From the NCBI RefSeq assembly GCF_025628965.1, contig NZ_JAOTEN010000004.1, positions 62,001 to 126,000 on the forward strand: 64,000 nt of DNA, in the 5' to 3' direction. The position numbers were made by a program, and so were the translations under genes. This document shows positions 16,019 through 25,538 of the stretch, piece by piece. The notes under the pieces were generated by a model, which searched no databases, was not told the origin of the DNA, and saw only the letters and a list, made by a program, of their open reading frames with translations. The number at the start of each line of letters is the position of its first letter. The stretch's first letter is position 1. The DNA is from Chryseobacterium gilvum. GTDB lineage: Bacteria; Bacteroidota; Bacteroidia; Flavobacteriales; Weeksellaceae.

Positions 16019-17488
16019 ATGAAATTAAGTTTAGCAATTGTCGCATTAGCATTAGCTGTACCTACAGCTGGTTTTGCACAAGACTCAACAGCAGTTTCAA
16101 ATGAAAAATATCCAAACACTTTTTCATCAGGATCTGCGAATGTATCGCCATTTACACAACAATCCAAAAGATTCAACGACTGGGCGATTTCATTCGGAGC
16201 CGGGGTTCCTTTGGTACAGTCTGCAGATTTAACGTCTATTAAAAATGGAAATGGAAATGGTAAGGATCTAGTAGGATACTCTGCTTATGTAAGTATTGAT
16301 AAAGCGATTACCCATGCTTTCGGAATCAATCTTCAGTATGACAGAGGGGAAACAAGACAGGGATGGTTTAATACCAAAGATTCTGCACCTACTAATGCTT
16401 CTGTAAATCAGCAGGTAGGAGCCAGAACGCAATACGATGCAATTTCCATTTTAGGGGACATCAATTTCTCAAACTTATTGAGAAGAGTAGACAATAAATC
16501 TCCTTTCAGATGGGCATTACACGGATATGCAGGGATTGGTACATTATCATATAGAGCTTATCAGGAAGATCTTGCCGGACAAAGACTGATGACAGAAGTT
16601 AAACCTTTTAAATTAGGTTCAATGTTCGGACAGGCAGGAGCAGGTCTGAAATATAAAATCAACAGAAGATTAGACCTCGAAGGTAGAGTAATGTATATTG
16701 TAACCGGTGATGACCAGTTTGATGGTGGCGGAGCTCAATACAGCGATATCAACAAGAGAGAAGACCAGGTTTCTGACAACTTCTTCAACGCTACTTTAGG
16801 ATTATCATTAAAACTAGGAAAACACGAATCTCACCTGATGTGGCATGACCCATTGCAGGAAATCTATTATAAATTAGATGTTTTGGCTAATAAAAATCAG
16901 GATATCGAAGTTTGTAAAAAAGGTGATGCAGATAATGACGGTGTTTGTGACGATTGGGACAGACAACTTGATACTCCTGCAGGAGCAAGAGTTGATGGAG
17001 CAGGTGTTGCATTGGATGCAGATTTAGATGGTGTTATCGATCTTTACGATAAATGTGTAACGGTTCCCGGACCTGTAGAAAACAACGGATGCCCTACAAC
17101 AACCGCTGCTGTAACACCTACAGGACCTGTTAATGAAACAGTAACCAATATGGAAGGAATTGAATTTGATTTAAATTCTGACAGAATTTTACCTTCAAAC
17201 ACGCCTATTCTGAACAATGCGGTAAATTACATCAATTCTTCTAACGGATCTTATAAAGTAATCGGAGCGACCGATACAAGAGCAACCGATGAATATAACC
17301 AAAAGTTATCTGAAAGAAGAGCAAACAGCGTAAAAAACTATCTGATCAAAAGCGGAGTAGATTCTTCAAAACTTTCAGCAGAAGGAAGAGGTGAAAAAGA
17401 CCTTAAATATCCTGAATGTGAGCCGGCTACAAAATGTCCTGAATGGAAAAACAGAGCCAACAGAAGAGTATTCTTTGAAGCAAAATAA
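16019..17488 (+). CDS. OmpA-family outer membrane protein (copy 2)
   Basis: A 489-residue paralogue of the preceding gene with the same order of parts: signal peptide (MKLSLAIVALALAVPTAGFA), beta-barrel region with NLLRRVDNKSPFRWALHGYAG, TSP3-like stretch (DADNDGVCDDWDRQLDTP), and OmpA domain (IEFDLNSDRI, IGATDTRATDEYNQ, RANRRVFF). Between copies the NLLRRVDN and WALHGYAGIG blocks are nearly identical while loops differ, as expected for surface-exposed parts. The two genes look like one tandem duplication, probably one transcript with a terminator after this copy. Confidence 0.93.
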   Translation: MKLSLAIVALALAVPTAGFAQDSTAVSNEKYPNTFSSGSANVSPFTQQSKRFNDWAISFGAGVPLVQSADLTSIKNGNGNGKDLVGYSAYVSIDKAITHAFGINLQYDRGETRQGWFNTKDSAPTNASVNQQVGARTQYDAISILGDINFSNLLRRVDNKSPFRWALHGYAGIGTLSYRAYQEDLAGQRLMTEVKPFKLGSMFGQAGAGLKYKINRRLDLEGRVMYIVTGDDQFDGGGAQYSDINKREDQVSDNFFNATLGLSLKLGKHESHLMWHDPLQEIYYKLDVLANKNQDIEVCKKGDADNDGVCDDWDRQLDTPAGARVDGAGVALDADLDGVIDLYDKCVTVPGPVENNGCPTTTAAVTPTGPVNETVTNMEGIEFDLNSDRILPSNTPILNNAVNYINSSNGSYKVIGATDTRATDEYNQKLSERRANSVKNYLIKSGVDSSKLSAEGRGEKDLKYPECEPATKCPEWKNRANRRVFFEAK

Positions 17489-17506
17489 ATTGATTTTTAC
17501 ATATGT

Positions 17507-17533
17507 AAAGTCACGCCATGCGTGACTTTTTTT
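17507..17533 (+). terminator. Terminator after the OmpA pair
   Basis: Stem aaagtcacg / cgtgacttt with a short loop and a T-run, 18 bp after the stop codon. Confidence 0.9.
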
Positions 17534-17561
17534 GTTCTCTTACTTTCCTTATTTTTACAGT

Positions 17562-19463
17562 ATGATTTCTCACCAAGATCTTCAAAAATTAAAACATAAA
17601 ACCCTTAAACATTTTTGGGGGCACGATAGTTTCAGAGATCCTCAGGAACAGGTGATTGATTCTGTTTTAAATCAGAAAGACACTTTAATCTTACTCCCGA
17701 CAGGAGCAGGAAAATCATTATGTTATCAGCTTCCCGCACTGCTAAGAGAGGGAGTTTGTCTCGTTATTTCTCCTTTATTGGCATTAATGAAAGATCAGGT
17801 AAATCAACTAAAATTCCGGGGAATTGAAGCCGAATATTTATCATCGGAGCTCGATGATTTTGATGCAGAAGTCATTTATAACCGATGTAAAGACGGTCTT
17901 ACAAAATTACTGTATGTGTCGCCCGAAAGATTGACCAATATACAATTTTTACGAAATATTGAAGAGATACAGCTTTCTTTTATTGCAGTTGATGAGGCAC
18001 ATTGTATTTCCGAATGGGGGCAAGACTTCAGGCCAAGTTATCAGAACATTAAAGATTTCAGAAAAAATCATCCCGGAATTTCATGTCTTGCGCTTACGGC
18101 AACGGCAACCCCGAAAGTTTTAGATGAAATAAAAAATAAATTAGAGCTGAAAAATCCTACTATTTTTCAGAAAAGCTTTAAAAGAGAAAATATAAAAATT
18201 TTCTGTGAAGAAATTTCAGATAAATATCAGCGGATTTTTAACATCCTGAAATTTGCAAAAGAATCTGGAATTATCTATGTAAGAACCCGAAAAGAGGCAG
18301 AGCAACTCACAGAATATCTTCATAAAAAACAAATACAACATGTTGATTTTTTCCATGCAGGATTGACAACAAGTGAAAAAAACAGCAGGCAAAACCTGTG
18401 GAATAACAGCAGTAATCATATATTAATTTCTACCAATGCTTTTGGGATGGGTATTGATAAAGACAATGTGCGTTTTGTGATCCATTTTTCGCCTTCACCG
18501 TCCATCGAAAATTACTATCAGGAAATCGGAAGAGCAGGAAGAGATGGAAATGCGAGTTATGCATTTTTACTTTGGGATCAGCAGGAAATTTCAAATTTTG
18601 ACCAGATTTTAAAAAACCAGATTCCGAATAAAACTGAATTTGAAAAAATAATTACTTACCTCTACTCTATTTTTCAGGTGGCAGAATTTGAAATGCCCGA
18701 AAAAGTATTTCAGCTCAATACAGCGGGAATTCAAAACTTCACCAAGCTTTCAGCTGCGAAAATCAAAAATGTACTGAATTTTCTTCATACTCAGGAAATT
18801 ATCTACTACAACAGCAATAAAAGCCTGTCATCTCTGGAATTAAAAATAAAAGCAGACGAAATAGATCAGCTCCCGAAAAAAGATGCTTATTTTATTGAGC
18901 TCCTCTTACGTACTATTTCAGGAATTACCACTCATAAAGTTATGTTCAGTGAGCAGAAAGTAAGCGCTAAACTCGGAGTAAGTCAACATTTGATTAAAGA
19001 AAGATTAAAAGAATTACAGCAAAAAAATTATCTTGAATATATTGACGGTGCCCTGTCTAGTGTAAAATTTCTCAAGCCACGCGATGAAAGATCCAATGGC
19101 GGAATCTATTGGAAGATTTTTGAGCATATTCAAAAAAATAAAATTCAGAAATGGGAAGAAATGAAATTTTATGTAGAAGATAAAACCTACTGCAAGATGA
19201 AACTGATTCTTTCTTATTTCGGTGAAAAAAATGCAAAAAACTGCGGTACATGTTCTGTCTGCGAAAAAAACAGGCAAACTATTTTCGGAAAAAACATCTC
19301 TCAGGAAATCCTTAACGTCTTATCCAAAAACTCTTCAACCATAGAAGAGCTTTCTGCGCAGCTTCAATATCATCAAAAAGAAAGCATTTTACAACATCTG
19401 ATTTTCCTTTTGGATTCAGGAAAGATAAAAATGCTCAATTTCCGTACTTACGCACTCGTATAA
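17562..19463 (+). CDS. RecQ-family ATP-dependent DNA helicase
   Basis: A 633-residue 3'-5' DNA helicase for recombination and repair. Walker A is LPTGAGKS (GAGKS 48-52), Walker B is the DEAH box (144-147), then the helicase C domain with GRAGRDG. A C-terminal zinc-binding region (CKMKLILSYFG...NCGTCSVC) is present. Residues after this form a short winged-helix-like part, but I see no HRDC domain. The ATG at 17562 is preferred over the in-frame start at 17532, which overlaps the terminator. Fmt follows after a 49-bp gap and has its own promoter. Confidence 0.93.
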   Translation: MISHQDLQKLKHKTLKHFWGHDSFRDPQEQVIDSVLNQKDTLILLPTGAGKSLCYQLPALLREGVCLVISPLLALMKDQVNQLKFRGIEAEYLSSELDDFDAEVIYNRCKDGLTKLLYVSPERLTNIQFLRNIEEIQLSFIAVDEAHCISEWGQDFRPSYQNIKDFRKNHPGISCLALTATATPKVLDEIKNKLELKNPTIFQKSFKRENIKIFCEEISDKYQRIFNILKFAKESGIIYVRTRKEAEQLTEYLHKKQIQHVDFFHAGLTTSEKNSRQNLWNNSSNHILISTNAFGMGIDKDNVRFVIHFSPSPSIENYYQEIGRAGRDGNASYAFLLWDQQEISNFDQILKNQIPNKTEFEKIITYLYSIFQVAEFEMPEKVFQLNTAGIQNFTKLSAAKIKNVLNFLHTQEIIYYNSNKSLSSLELKIKADEIDQLPKKDAYFIELLLRTISGITTHKVMFSEQKVSAKLGVSQHLIKERLKELQQKNYLEYIDGALSSVKFLKPRDERSNGGIYWKIFEHIQKNKIQKWEEMKFYVEDKTYCKMKLILSYFGEKNAKNCGTCSVCEKNRQTIFGKNISQEILNVLSKNSSTIEELSAQLQYHQKESILQHLIFLLDSGKIKMLNFRTYALV

Positions 19464-19500
19464 ATTGGTTGATCATTCATCACTATAATGTAAAGAATTT

Positions 19501-19508
19501 TATCTTTG
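19501..19508 (+). promoter_or_regulatory. -7 element for fmt
   Basis: TATCTTTG followed by exactly four bases and the fmt ATG at 19513, so transcription should begin at or next to the start codon (leaderless mRNA). Confidence 0.6.
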
Positions 19509-19512
19509 CACT

Positions 19513-20460
19513 ATGAAATCATTGAAAGTCGTTTTCTTCGGCACTCCCGAGTTTGCAAAAACTTCTCTGGAAGCCATTCATCATTCTCATCATGAAGTTG
19601 CAGGTGTGGTAACCGTTGCTGATAAAGCAAGCGGACGCGGACAAAAAATCAATCAGTCGCCGGTAAAAGTTTTTGCCGTAGAGAATAGCATTCCTGTTTT
19701 TCAGCCCGAAAAACTGAGAAATCCTGAATTTCTTGCTCAGATAAAAAATTTAGATGCAGATATTTTTGTGGTGGTTGCCTTCAGAATGATGCCAAAAATC
19801 CTTTTTGAAATGCCAAAAATAGGAACCTTTAACCTTCATGCTTCCTTATTGCCTGATTATAGAGGTGCGGCTCCTATCAATTATGCCGTCATCAACGGAG
19901 AAGAAAAAACCGGGGCCACTACTTTTTTTATCAATGAAAAAATAGATGAAGGAAATATTTTGCTGCAGGAAGAAATAGAAATTTTACCCGATGAAAACGC
20001 AGGAAGCTTACATGACAGATTAATGGAAATGGGAGCGAAATTAGTTGTAAAAACGTTAGACGGCCTGTCTGAAAACGCGATTAAAGAAAAACCGCAGCCG
20101 CACGTTGAACATCCAAAAAATGCGTTCAAAATATTTAAGGAAAATACAAAAATAGACTGGGCAAAAACTTCGAGAGAAGTTCATCAGTTTGTTTTAGGAA
20201 TGTCACCCTATCCTACCGCTTTTACCACTTTAAAAATTGGGGAAGAAGAAAAAGGATTAAAAATCTACCATGGAAAGTTTGAAATTTCAAATCATGGAAA
20301 AACTCCCGGAAGCCTTGAAATTTCAAAAAACGAATTTAAAATTTTTTCAGGTGATGGCATCTACTTTCCTTCAGAACTTCAGCTGGAAGGAAAAAAAAGA
20401 ATGAACATCAAAGATTTCCTGAACGGTTTCAGAAATTTTGAAGAAATAAAAATGGCTTGA
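19513..20460 (+). CDS. fmt: Methionyl-tRNA formyltransferase
   Basis: Fmt formylates initiator Met-tRNA using 10-formyl-tetrahydrofolate. The 315-residue protein has an N-terminal formyltransferase fold with FFGTPEFA, then the signature NLHASLLPDYRGAAPINY with the catalytic Asn-His-Asp type residues, TGATTFFI and DEGNIL, and a C-terminal OB-like domain. The start is set by the family N-terminus (KVVFFGTPEFA). The gene ends in a hairpin overlapping its own stop codon. Confidence 0.95.
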   Translation: MKSLKVVFFGTPEFAKTSLEAIHHSHHEVAGVVTVADKASGRGQKINQSPVKVFAVENSIPVFQPEKLRNPEFLAQIKNLDADIFVVVAFRMMPKILFEMPKIGTFNLHASLLPDYRGAAPINYAVINGEEKTGATTFFINEKIDEGNILLQEEIEILPDENAGSLHDRLMEMGAKLVVKTLDGLSENAIKEKPQPHVEHPKNAFKIFKENTKIDWAKTSREVHQFVLGMSPYPTAFTTLKIGEEEKGLKIYHGKFEISNHGKTPGSLEISKNEFKIFSGDGIYFPSELQLEGKKRMNIKDFLNGFRNFEEIKMA

Positions 20461-20476
20461 TATTTTATCAAGCCAT
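20453..20476 (+). terminator. Terminator overlapping the fmt stop codon
   Basis: Stem tggcttgata / tatcaagcca with a 3-base loop; the left arm includes the last codons and TGA of fmt. Converging ribBA-like gene ends at 20502. Confidence 0.7.
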
Positions 20477-20501
20477 TTATTATTTAAAAAGCTACAGTTA
20501 T

Positions 20502-21623
20502 TTATAGTTGAACCATTTCTGTCACCTCCACATCATATCCTCCAACCTGTGGTTTTACACTTGGATTCTGCGTAATTACTTTAAATTTATTGATTCCCAG
20601 ATTCTTTAAAATCTGAGTTCCGATCCCGTAATCTCTATAATTGAAAGCGGCGGTAGGATGTTTTTGCTGACCGTCCTGATAATTCAAAAACTGCTGCAAT
20701 TTTCTGAGTGTATTTTCAGAATTAGATACATTATTAATAAAAATAATGGCTCCTTTCCCAGCCTCATGAATCATATTGGTCACCTTCTCCAATTGAGGCT
20801 TTTCACCGTTATTTAATCTTGTTAAAACATCAAAATAAGAATCTGAAGACTGTACTCGTACTAAAACCGGCTCATCTACCGTCCAAGATCCTTTAGTTAA
20901 CGCAAAGTGGATCTGGTCATTAGATGTTTCCCTGAAAGCAAGAAAATCAAACTCGCCAAAAGCGGTATTTACTTTTCTTTCTTCTATTCTTTCAATAAGA
21001 TTTCCTTTTTTGAGCTGATAATGAATCAAATCTTCAATGGAAACAATTTTCATATTATGTTTCTGGGCAAAAGCATATAATTCCGGCAAACGCGACATGC
21101 TCCCGTCTTCATTCATAATTTCACAGATGACCCCTCCTTCTTTTAAACCTGCAAGACAAGTAAGATCAATGGCTGCTTCCGTATGTCCTGCTCTTTTTAA
21201 AACGCCTCCTTTTTTGGCACGAAGCGGGAAAATATGGCCAGGTCTCATAAAATCTGTAGGCTTAGATTTTTCGTTCATTAATGCTAAAATGGTTTTAGCT
21301 CTGTCACTTGCAGAAATTCCTGTAGAAGTTCCATCGCCCAAAAGATCCACAGATACGGTAAATGCAGTTTCTTTAGGATCGCTGCTTCTGCTTACCATAA
21401 TATCGAGACCAAGCTCGTCACATCTTTTCTCAGGAAGCGGCATACAGATAAGGCCTCTTCCGTGAACCGCCATAAAATTGATCAGCTCGGGAGTTGTCAA
21501 TTCGGCAGCACATAGAAAATCCCCTTCATTTTCTCTATCTTCATCGTCTACCACTATGATTATTTTACCATTTTTAAGGTCTTCAATAGCCTCTGGAATA
21601 GTATTTAATTTAATATCAGACAT
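20502..21623 (-). CDS. 3,4-dihydroxy-2-butanone-4-phosphate synthase fused to a degenerate GTP cyclohydrolase II-like domain
   Basis: The 373-residue protein has RibB then RibA order. RibB (1-~205) makes the four-carbon precursor of riboflavin: DDEDRENEGD at 26-35, phosphate/metal residues near H147 in AGHTEA, and CEIMNEDGSM are present. RibA normally has VRxHSxCxTGDxFxSxRCDCG with three zinc cysteines; here the matching part after VRVQS (254-258) has none, and no cysteine occurs after residue 167. The RQEGRGIGL loop is also gone, while RDYGIGTQIL (330-339) remains. So the GTP cyclohydrolase half is very likely inactive, as in RibBX-type proteins. A true RibA must be elsewhere. Confidence 0.9.
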   Translation of the reverse strand: MSDIKLNTIPEAIEDLKNGKIIIVVDDEDRENEGDFLCAAELTTPELINFMAVHGRGLICMPLPEKRCDELGLDIMVSRSSDPKETAFTVSVDLLGDGTSTGISASDRAKTILALMNEKSKPTDFMRPGHIFPLRAKKGGVLKRAGHTEAAIDLTCLAGLKEGGVICEIMNEDGSMSRLPELYAFAQKHNMKIVSIEDLIHYQLKKGNLIERIEERKVNTAFGEFDFLAFRETSNDQIHFALTKGSWTVDEPVLVRVQSSDSYFDVLTRLNNGEKPQLEKVTNMIHEAGKGAIIFINNVSNSENTLRKLQQFLNYQDGQQKHPTAAFNYRDYGIGTQILKNLGINKFKVITQNPSVKPQVGGYDVEVTEMVQL

Positions 21624-21640
21624 TTTACTTTAAATTTTTG

Positions 21641-21648
21641 CAAAGATA
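21641..21648 (-). promoter_or_regulatory. -7 element for the ribBA-like gene
   Basis: Reads TATCTTTG on the minus strand, 17 bp before the ATG at 21623. No conserved FMN riboswitch is visible in the short leader. Confidence 0.55.
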
Positions 21649-21686
21649 CTATAAATATAAGCATCCTCAATTAATATGATCGTTTG

Positions 21687-22691
21687 TTACGCCTCAGATA
21701 ATGACTTTACCGCTCTTTGAATGATCGCGTAAGAATCTAATCTTTTTTGATGGTCATAAATATGAGAATTGATCATTAATTCATCTACCCGGTATCTTTC
21801 CTGAAAGCTATTAAGCTGCGCTGCTATTTCTGGCTCGCTTCCGATAAAGCTGAATTTCAGTTTTTGTAAAACCATCGATTTTTCCATCGGAGACCAGATC
21901 TCATCCATCTCTTTTACCGGTGCCGGAAAAGGCTTTCGGTCGTTCCTGATAATATTGATAAATGCCTGAAACAATGTAGTGGAAAGAAAATGCGCTTCTT
22001 CTGAGGTCTCTGCCGCAATTCCGTTTACACAGGCAATGATATAAGGTTTCTCTAAATATTTTGAGGGCTCAAAATGTTCTCTGTAAATGTTGAAAGCCAG
22101 TTCCATCTGTTCCGGTGCAAAATGTCCTGCGAAAGCATACGGAAGTCCCAATTCTGCAGCTAACCAGGCGCTGTCTGTACTTGATCCTAGAATATACAGC
22201 GGAATATTCAACCCTTCACCTGGAATTGCACGCACTAAAGCATTGGCATTTTCTTTAGAAAAATACGTCTGAAGTTCTAGAATCTGCCTTGGAAACTGCT
22301 CATTAATAGTCATCGGATTTCTTCCTAAAGCTTTCGCCGTCAAACCGTCCGTTCCGGGAGCTCTTCCCAATCCCAGATCAATTCTTCCGGGAAAAAGGGA
22401 TTCTAAGGTTCCGAACTGCTCTGCAATAACCAGCGAGCTGTGATTGGGTAACATGATTCCGCCCGATCCTAATCGTATTTTTTGGGTTCCGTTAGCAATA
22501 AAGCCAATCAGAACTGAGGTTGCAGAACTGGCAATGCTTTCCATGTTGTGATGTTCGGCAAGCCAGAATCTTTTATAGTCTAAACTTTCAGCAAAATTAG
22601 CCAAAGACAGGCTGTCCTGGAAGGTATCGTAAATGCTTTTCCCCTGCTTTACGGGAGCAAGATCTAGAACAGATATTTCGAAGTTTTTCAT
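21687..22691 (-). CDS. LLM-class flavin-dependent oxidoreductase (luciferase-like)
   Basis: A 334-residue TIM-barrel flavin monooxygenase of the luciferase-like family. Typical segments: VLDLAPV at the start, [50 protein letters not shown], and [27 protein letters not shown]. The HN after AEH and the GLGRAPG block are well kept. It uses reduced flavin supplied by another enzyme; the substrate is unknown. The start ATG at 22691 is supported by a promoter element upstream. It is 63 bp upstream of, and in the same direction as, the ribBA-like gene, but each has its own promoter. Confidence 0.9.
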   Translation of the reverse strand: MKNFEISVLDLAPVKQGKSIYDTFQDSLSLANFAESLDYKRFWLAEHHNMESIASSATSVLIGFIANGTQKIRLGSGGIMLPNHSSLVIAEQFGTLESLFPGRIDLGLGRAPGTDGLTAKALGRNPMTINEQFPRQILELQTYFSKENANALVRAIPGEGLNIPLYILGSSTDSAWLAAELGLPYAFAGHFAPEQMELAFNIYREHFEPSKYLEKPYIIACVNGIAAETSEEAHFLSTTLFQAFINIIRNDRKPFPAPVKEMDEIWSPMEKSMVLQKLKFSFIGSEPEIAAQLNSFQERYRVDELMINSHIYDHQKRLDSYAIIQRAVKSLSEA

Positions 22692-22721
22692 TGTATACTA
22701 TTTTCTGGTAAGAAATAGGTA

Positions 22722-22729
22722 CAAAGTTA
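22722..22729 (-). promoter_or_regulatory. -7 element for the luciferase-like gene
   Basis: Reads TAACTTTG on the minus strand, 30 bp before the ATG. Confidence 0.5.
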
Positions 22730-22854
22730 AAGCTAATAGATTGCATTGGTTACTTTTTGTAATTGATAGGAATAATGATGATTGTATGAAAAAGCTATTG
22801 AATCTATTACGTTTGATTTCTTGATTTTACAAATATAAAAAGGACTACATATCG

Positions 22855-22862
22855 TATATTTG
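22855..22862 (+). promoter_or_regulatory. -7 element for the 22897 gene
   Basis: TATATTTG, 34 bp before the ATG at 22897. Confidence 0.5.
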
Positions 22863-22896
22863 ATTTAAAATTCTTAAAAATTTAATCTTTACTCAA

Positions 22897-23343
22897 ATGA
22901 ATATTTTCAAATCAATCTTAAATAATTTAAAAGTAATTTCTATTAATGCAAATTTGGAAAAGAATTTAGAAAAATTCATTGCTAAACAAATAACGATCAA
23001 TGATTTATGTCACCAACTAATCTTATTAAATGAAAATAAAACAGAATTTGGATTTATTGGAATTAATTCAAATAAAAACGATTGTATTTATTTTACGAAA
23101 GAAAGTAATAATAATTTCAACATAGAATTTGAAGCTGTGGAAAAAAGTCAGATTCCTTATTTTGAAAAAGTAAAAAACTTTGCTGAAAAAAATAATTACA
23201 GCTATAAAGAAAAAGCTAATAATATTCCATATATACAAATTATGACCGAAACTGATATTGAGCAGACAATAGAACTTGCTAAGCAAATTCAAAGTGAGAT
23301 ATTCGGAAATAATGAAAATACTAGATATAATGTAGTTCCTTAA
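22897..23343 (+). CDS. Hypothetical protein, AT-rich gene
   Basis: A 148-residue soluble protein with no signal peptide or transmembrane helix. It is Asn/Lys/Ile rich, and its DNA is clearly more AT-rich than neighbouring core genes, which may mean recent acquisition. The C-terminal half (FEKVKNFAEKNNY, YIQIMTETDIEQTIELAKQI) has the alternating pattern of an alpha/beta sandwich similar in look to small immunity or chaperone-like proteins, but I do not recognise a family. It ends 4 bp before the end of the convergent helicase gene. Its own promoter is visible. Confidence 0.7.
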   Translation: MNIFKSILNNLKVISINANLEKNLEKFIAKQITINDLCHQLILLNENKTEFGFIGINSNKNDCIYFTKESNNNFNIEFEAVEKSQIPYFEKVKNFAEKNNYSYKEKANNIPYIQIMTETDIEQTIELAKQIQSEIFGNNENTRYNVVP

Positions 23344-23347
23344 TCTA

Positions 23348-25474
23348 TTATTTCCCCCTATTCTTCAAATAATTATAATGATTAATTAAAATCCTGATTT
23401 CATTAAACTCAAAATCATTGGGAAGTGCTGTTTTCCATTCGTTTAATGTTTCTTTTGGATCGTTTTTAAATGCTTTTTCGAAAATTTTTATTTTATCCGA
23501 CGTAATGACCCTGGAAATATCCAGCAAACCCTGTTCGGCAAATTTTGCCAGATGACCGATTACCGTTTCTTTTACCAAACCTCTTTCTTTGGCAATTTCA
23601 GAAATCGTTTTTCCTTCTTCAAACAGTTGAAATGTCAAAACCTGAGAAGGCACTTTTGCAATTTTCATGCTGACTTCCTTGTTGTTTTTTTCATCTAAAA
23701 GTTGAGTTTCCAGAAGATGGGCAGATTTCAAGCTATTCAGATATTCTTCAATATCTTCAAGCCAGTTTTTAAAATCTTCATTATATTGCTTTAAGCCTTT
23801 TACGCCTTTGATTTCAGAGTAAAACTCTTTTAGCGGACTGAAAATTTTGTCTTTTACCTCATTAAAAAAGAAATTCACCGCGCCTTTGGTTTTATTTTCA
23901 ATCTCACTCCATTCTTCTTTCTGATCAATAAAAAGCTGAACTTTTTGGAACAGAATTTTTTCCAGCTTTTCAAAAATCTTTCCGAGCTGGGTAATTTCAT
24001 GTTTGAGCTGTATATAAAGTTGATTGGTTTTTACCCTGTCAATACTTTTAGTGGTCAAAGACTGTTTATTCCACTCTTCGATTTCATTCAAAAACCAGCG
24101 TGAATCTAATGTACGGAGTACTTTTTTGATGCTGTAATCGTATTTTTCCTGATTCAGGATCTGCTCCACCGAATCATTGGCAAACGTATCACCCTGAAAC
24201 TGCAGGATTCGGTTGTCTTTAAAAATAACTTCAGGCGTGATTTTAGATTTCAGTACAATTCCCTCTAAAGTCCTGCACCGTGACAGAGCCACGTAAACCT
24301 GACCGGCTGTAAAACTTTTTCCGGCATCAATGATGACTTTATCAAATGTTAACCCCTGGCTTTTATGAATGGTTACCGCCCAGGCTAATTTAATCGGGAA
24401 CTGCTCAAAACTCCCTAAAACTTCTTCTTTAATATTTTTTTCCTGGTCTAAAGAATATTTTTTCTGCTCCCAGACTTCTCTTTTTACGGTAATTTCTCTT
24501 TCGCTTCCTTCGAGAATGACTTTAATTTCGTTTTCGTCCAAAGCGGAAATTTCACCCAGTTTTCCGTTAAAATATTTTTTCTCTCCGGAAATGTCATTTC
24601 TGATAAACATTACCTGAGCGCCGATTTTTAACTCTAAAAACTGCTCGTTCGGATATTGATTTTCTTTAAAATCTCCAAAAAGTTTGGCTTCAAAAGTAGC
24701 GGGATTTACCTTAATCTCGGCCAGTTTCTGCTGATTGATATCGTCGGCTAATTTATTATGTGAGCACAGGTAAATGTAAGACTCTTCACCGGAATCAAAA
24801 TCAGGATTGAATCTTTCATTCAGCTGTTCAAAATCAATATTGGCGACATCACCGTCACGAATTGCATTTAAAATTTCGAGAAAATTTTCGTCAGACTGGC
24901 GGTACACTTTGGTCAGCTCAATCGTCAACAGAGGAATTTCTTTAATCGCAAGACTGTCGAAAAAGAAAGGAGAATTGTAAAACATTTTTAAAATATGCTC
25001 ATCCCTTACCACCGGCGGAAGCTGATACAAATCTCCGATAAACAGCATCTGAACCCCGCCAAAACGCTGATTGTTTCTTCTGACAAACCGCAGTGAAAAA
25101 TCCATCATATCCAGAACATCGGCTCTGAGCATAGAAACCTCATCAATAATCAGCACTTCAATCTCACGCAAAAGCTTAAGCTTATCTTTGCGGTATTTAA
25201 AATGAGACATCAGATCTGCAATATTATTTCCCAGACTGCCGTCAATTCTTTCGGTAGTCGGTAAAAAGGTACGCAAAGGCAGGCCAAACATCGAATGAAT
25301 GGTTACTCCGCCTGCATTGATGGCAGCAATTCCCGTAGGTGCTACAACGATATGTTTTTTTTTGGTTTTCTGTACAAATTCGTTCAGAAATGTGGTTTTT
25401 CCCGTTCCGGCTTTACCGGTAAGAAAAACGCTTCTGTTGGTGTGCTCTATTAAGTCAAAAAAATGATTGTTCAT
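23348..25474 (-). CDS. PIF1/RecD-like helicase with C-terminal helix-turn-helix
   Basis: A 708-residue SF1 helicase. Walker A FLTGKAGTGKTTFL (core 20-27), Walker B IIDEVSML, GGVQMLFIGDLYQLPPV (motif III), and SF1 C-terminal motifs ending AVTIHKSQGLTFDKV and GQVYVALSRCRTLEG (motifs V-VI) define the PIF1/RecD2-like core. The last ~120 residues carry a helix-turn-helix (EEGKTISEIAKERGLVKETVI) of the type found at the end of RecQ-like proteins. It likely acts in replication-fork or recombination repair. A promoter element 7 bp upstream gives a near-leaderless mRNA. Confidence 0.9.
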   Translation of the reverse strand: MNNHFFDLIEHTNRSVFLTGKAGTGKTTFLNEFVQKTKKKHIVVAPTGIAAINAGGVTIHSMFGLPLRTFLPTTERIDGSLGNNIADLMSHFKYRKDKLKLLREIEVLIIDEVSMLRADVLDMMDFSLRFVRRNNQRFGGVQMLFIGDLYQLPPVVRDEHILKMFYNSPFFFDSLAIKEIPLLTIELTKVYRQSDENFLEILNAIRDGDVANIDFEQLNERFNPDFDSGEESYIYLCSHNKLADDINQQKLAEIKVNPATFEAKLFGDFKENQYPNEQFLELKIGAQVMFIRNDISGEKKYFNGKLGEISALDENEIKVILEGSEREITVKREVWEQKKYSLDQEKNIKEEVLGSFEQFPIKLAWAVTIHKSQGLTFDKVIIDAGKSFTAGQVYVALSRCRTLEGIVLKSKITPEVIFKDNRILQFQGDTFANDSVEQILNQEKYDYSIKKVLRTLDSRWFLNEIEEWNKQSLTTKSIDRVKTNQLYIQLKHEITQLGKIFEKLEKILFQKVQLFIDQKEEWSEIENKTKGAVNFFFNEVKDKIFSPLKEFYSEIKGVKGLKQYNEDFKNWLEDIEEYLNSLKSAHLLETQLLDEKNNKEVSMKIAKVPSQVLTFQLFEEGKTISEIAKERGLVKETVIGHLAKFAEQGLLDISRVITSDKIKIFEKAFKNDPKETLNEWKTALPNDFEFNEIRILINHYNYLKNRGK

Positions 25475-25481
25475 CGGACGT

Positions 25482-25489
25482 CAAAATTA
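25482..25489 (-). promoter_or_regulatory. -7 element for the PIF1-like gene
   Basis: Reads TAATTTTG on the minus strand with 7 bp to the ATG at 25474. Confidence 0.5.
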
Positions 25490-25538
25490 CGGAAAATGTG
25501 AATAAGGCATAAACTTTGATGCCTTTAAAAAAAAATTT

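Noticed and set aside
22789..22824. 12-aa ORF MKKLLNLLRLIS upstream of the 22897 gene
   Set aside because: Too short and without promoter spacing or conservation evidence.
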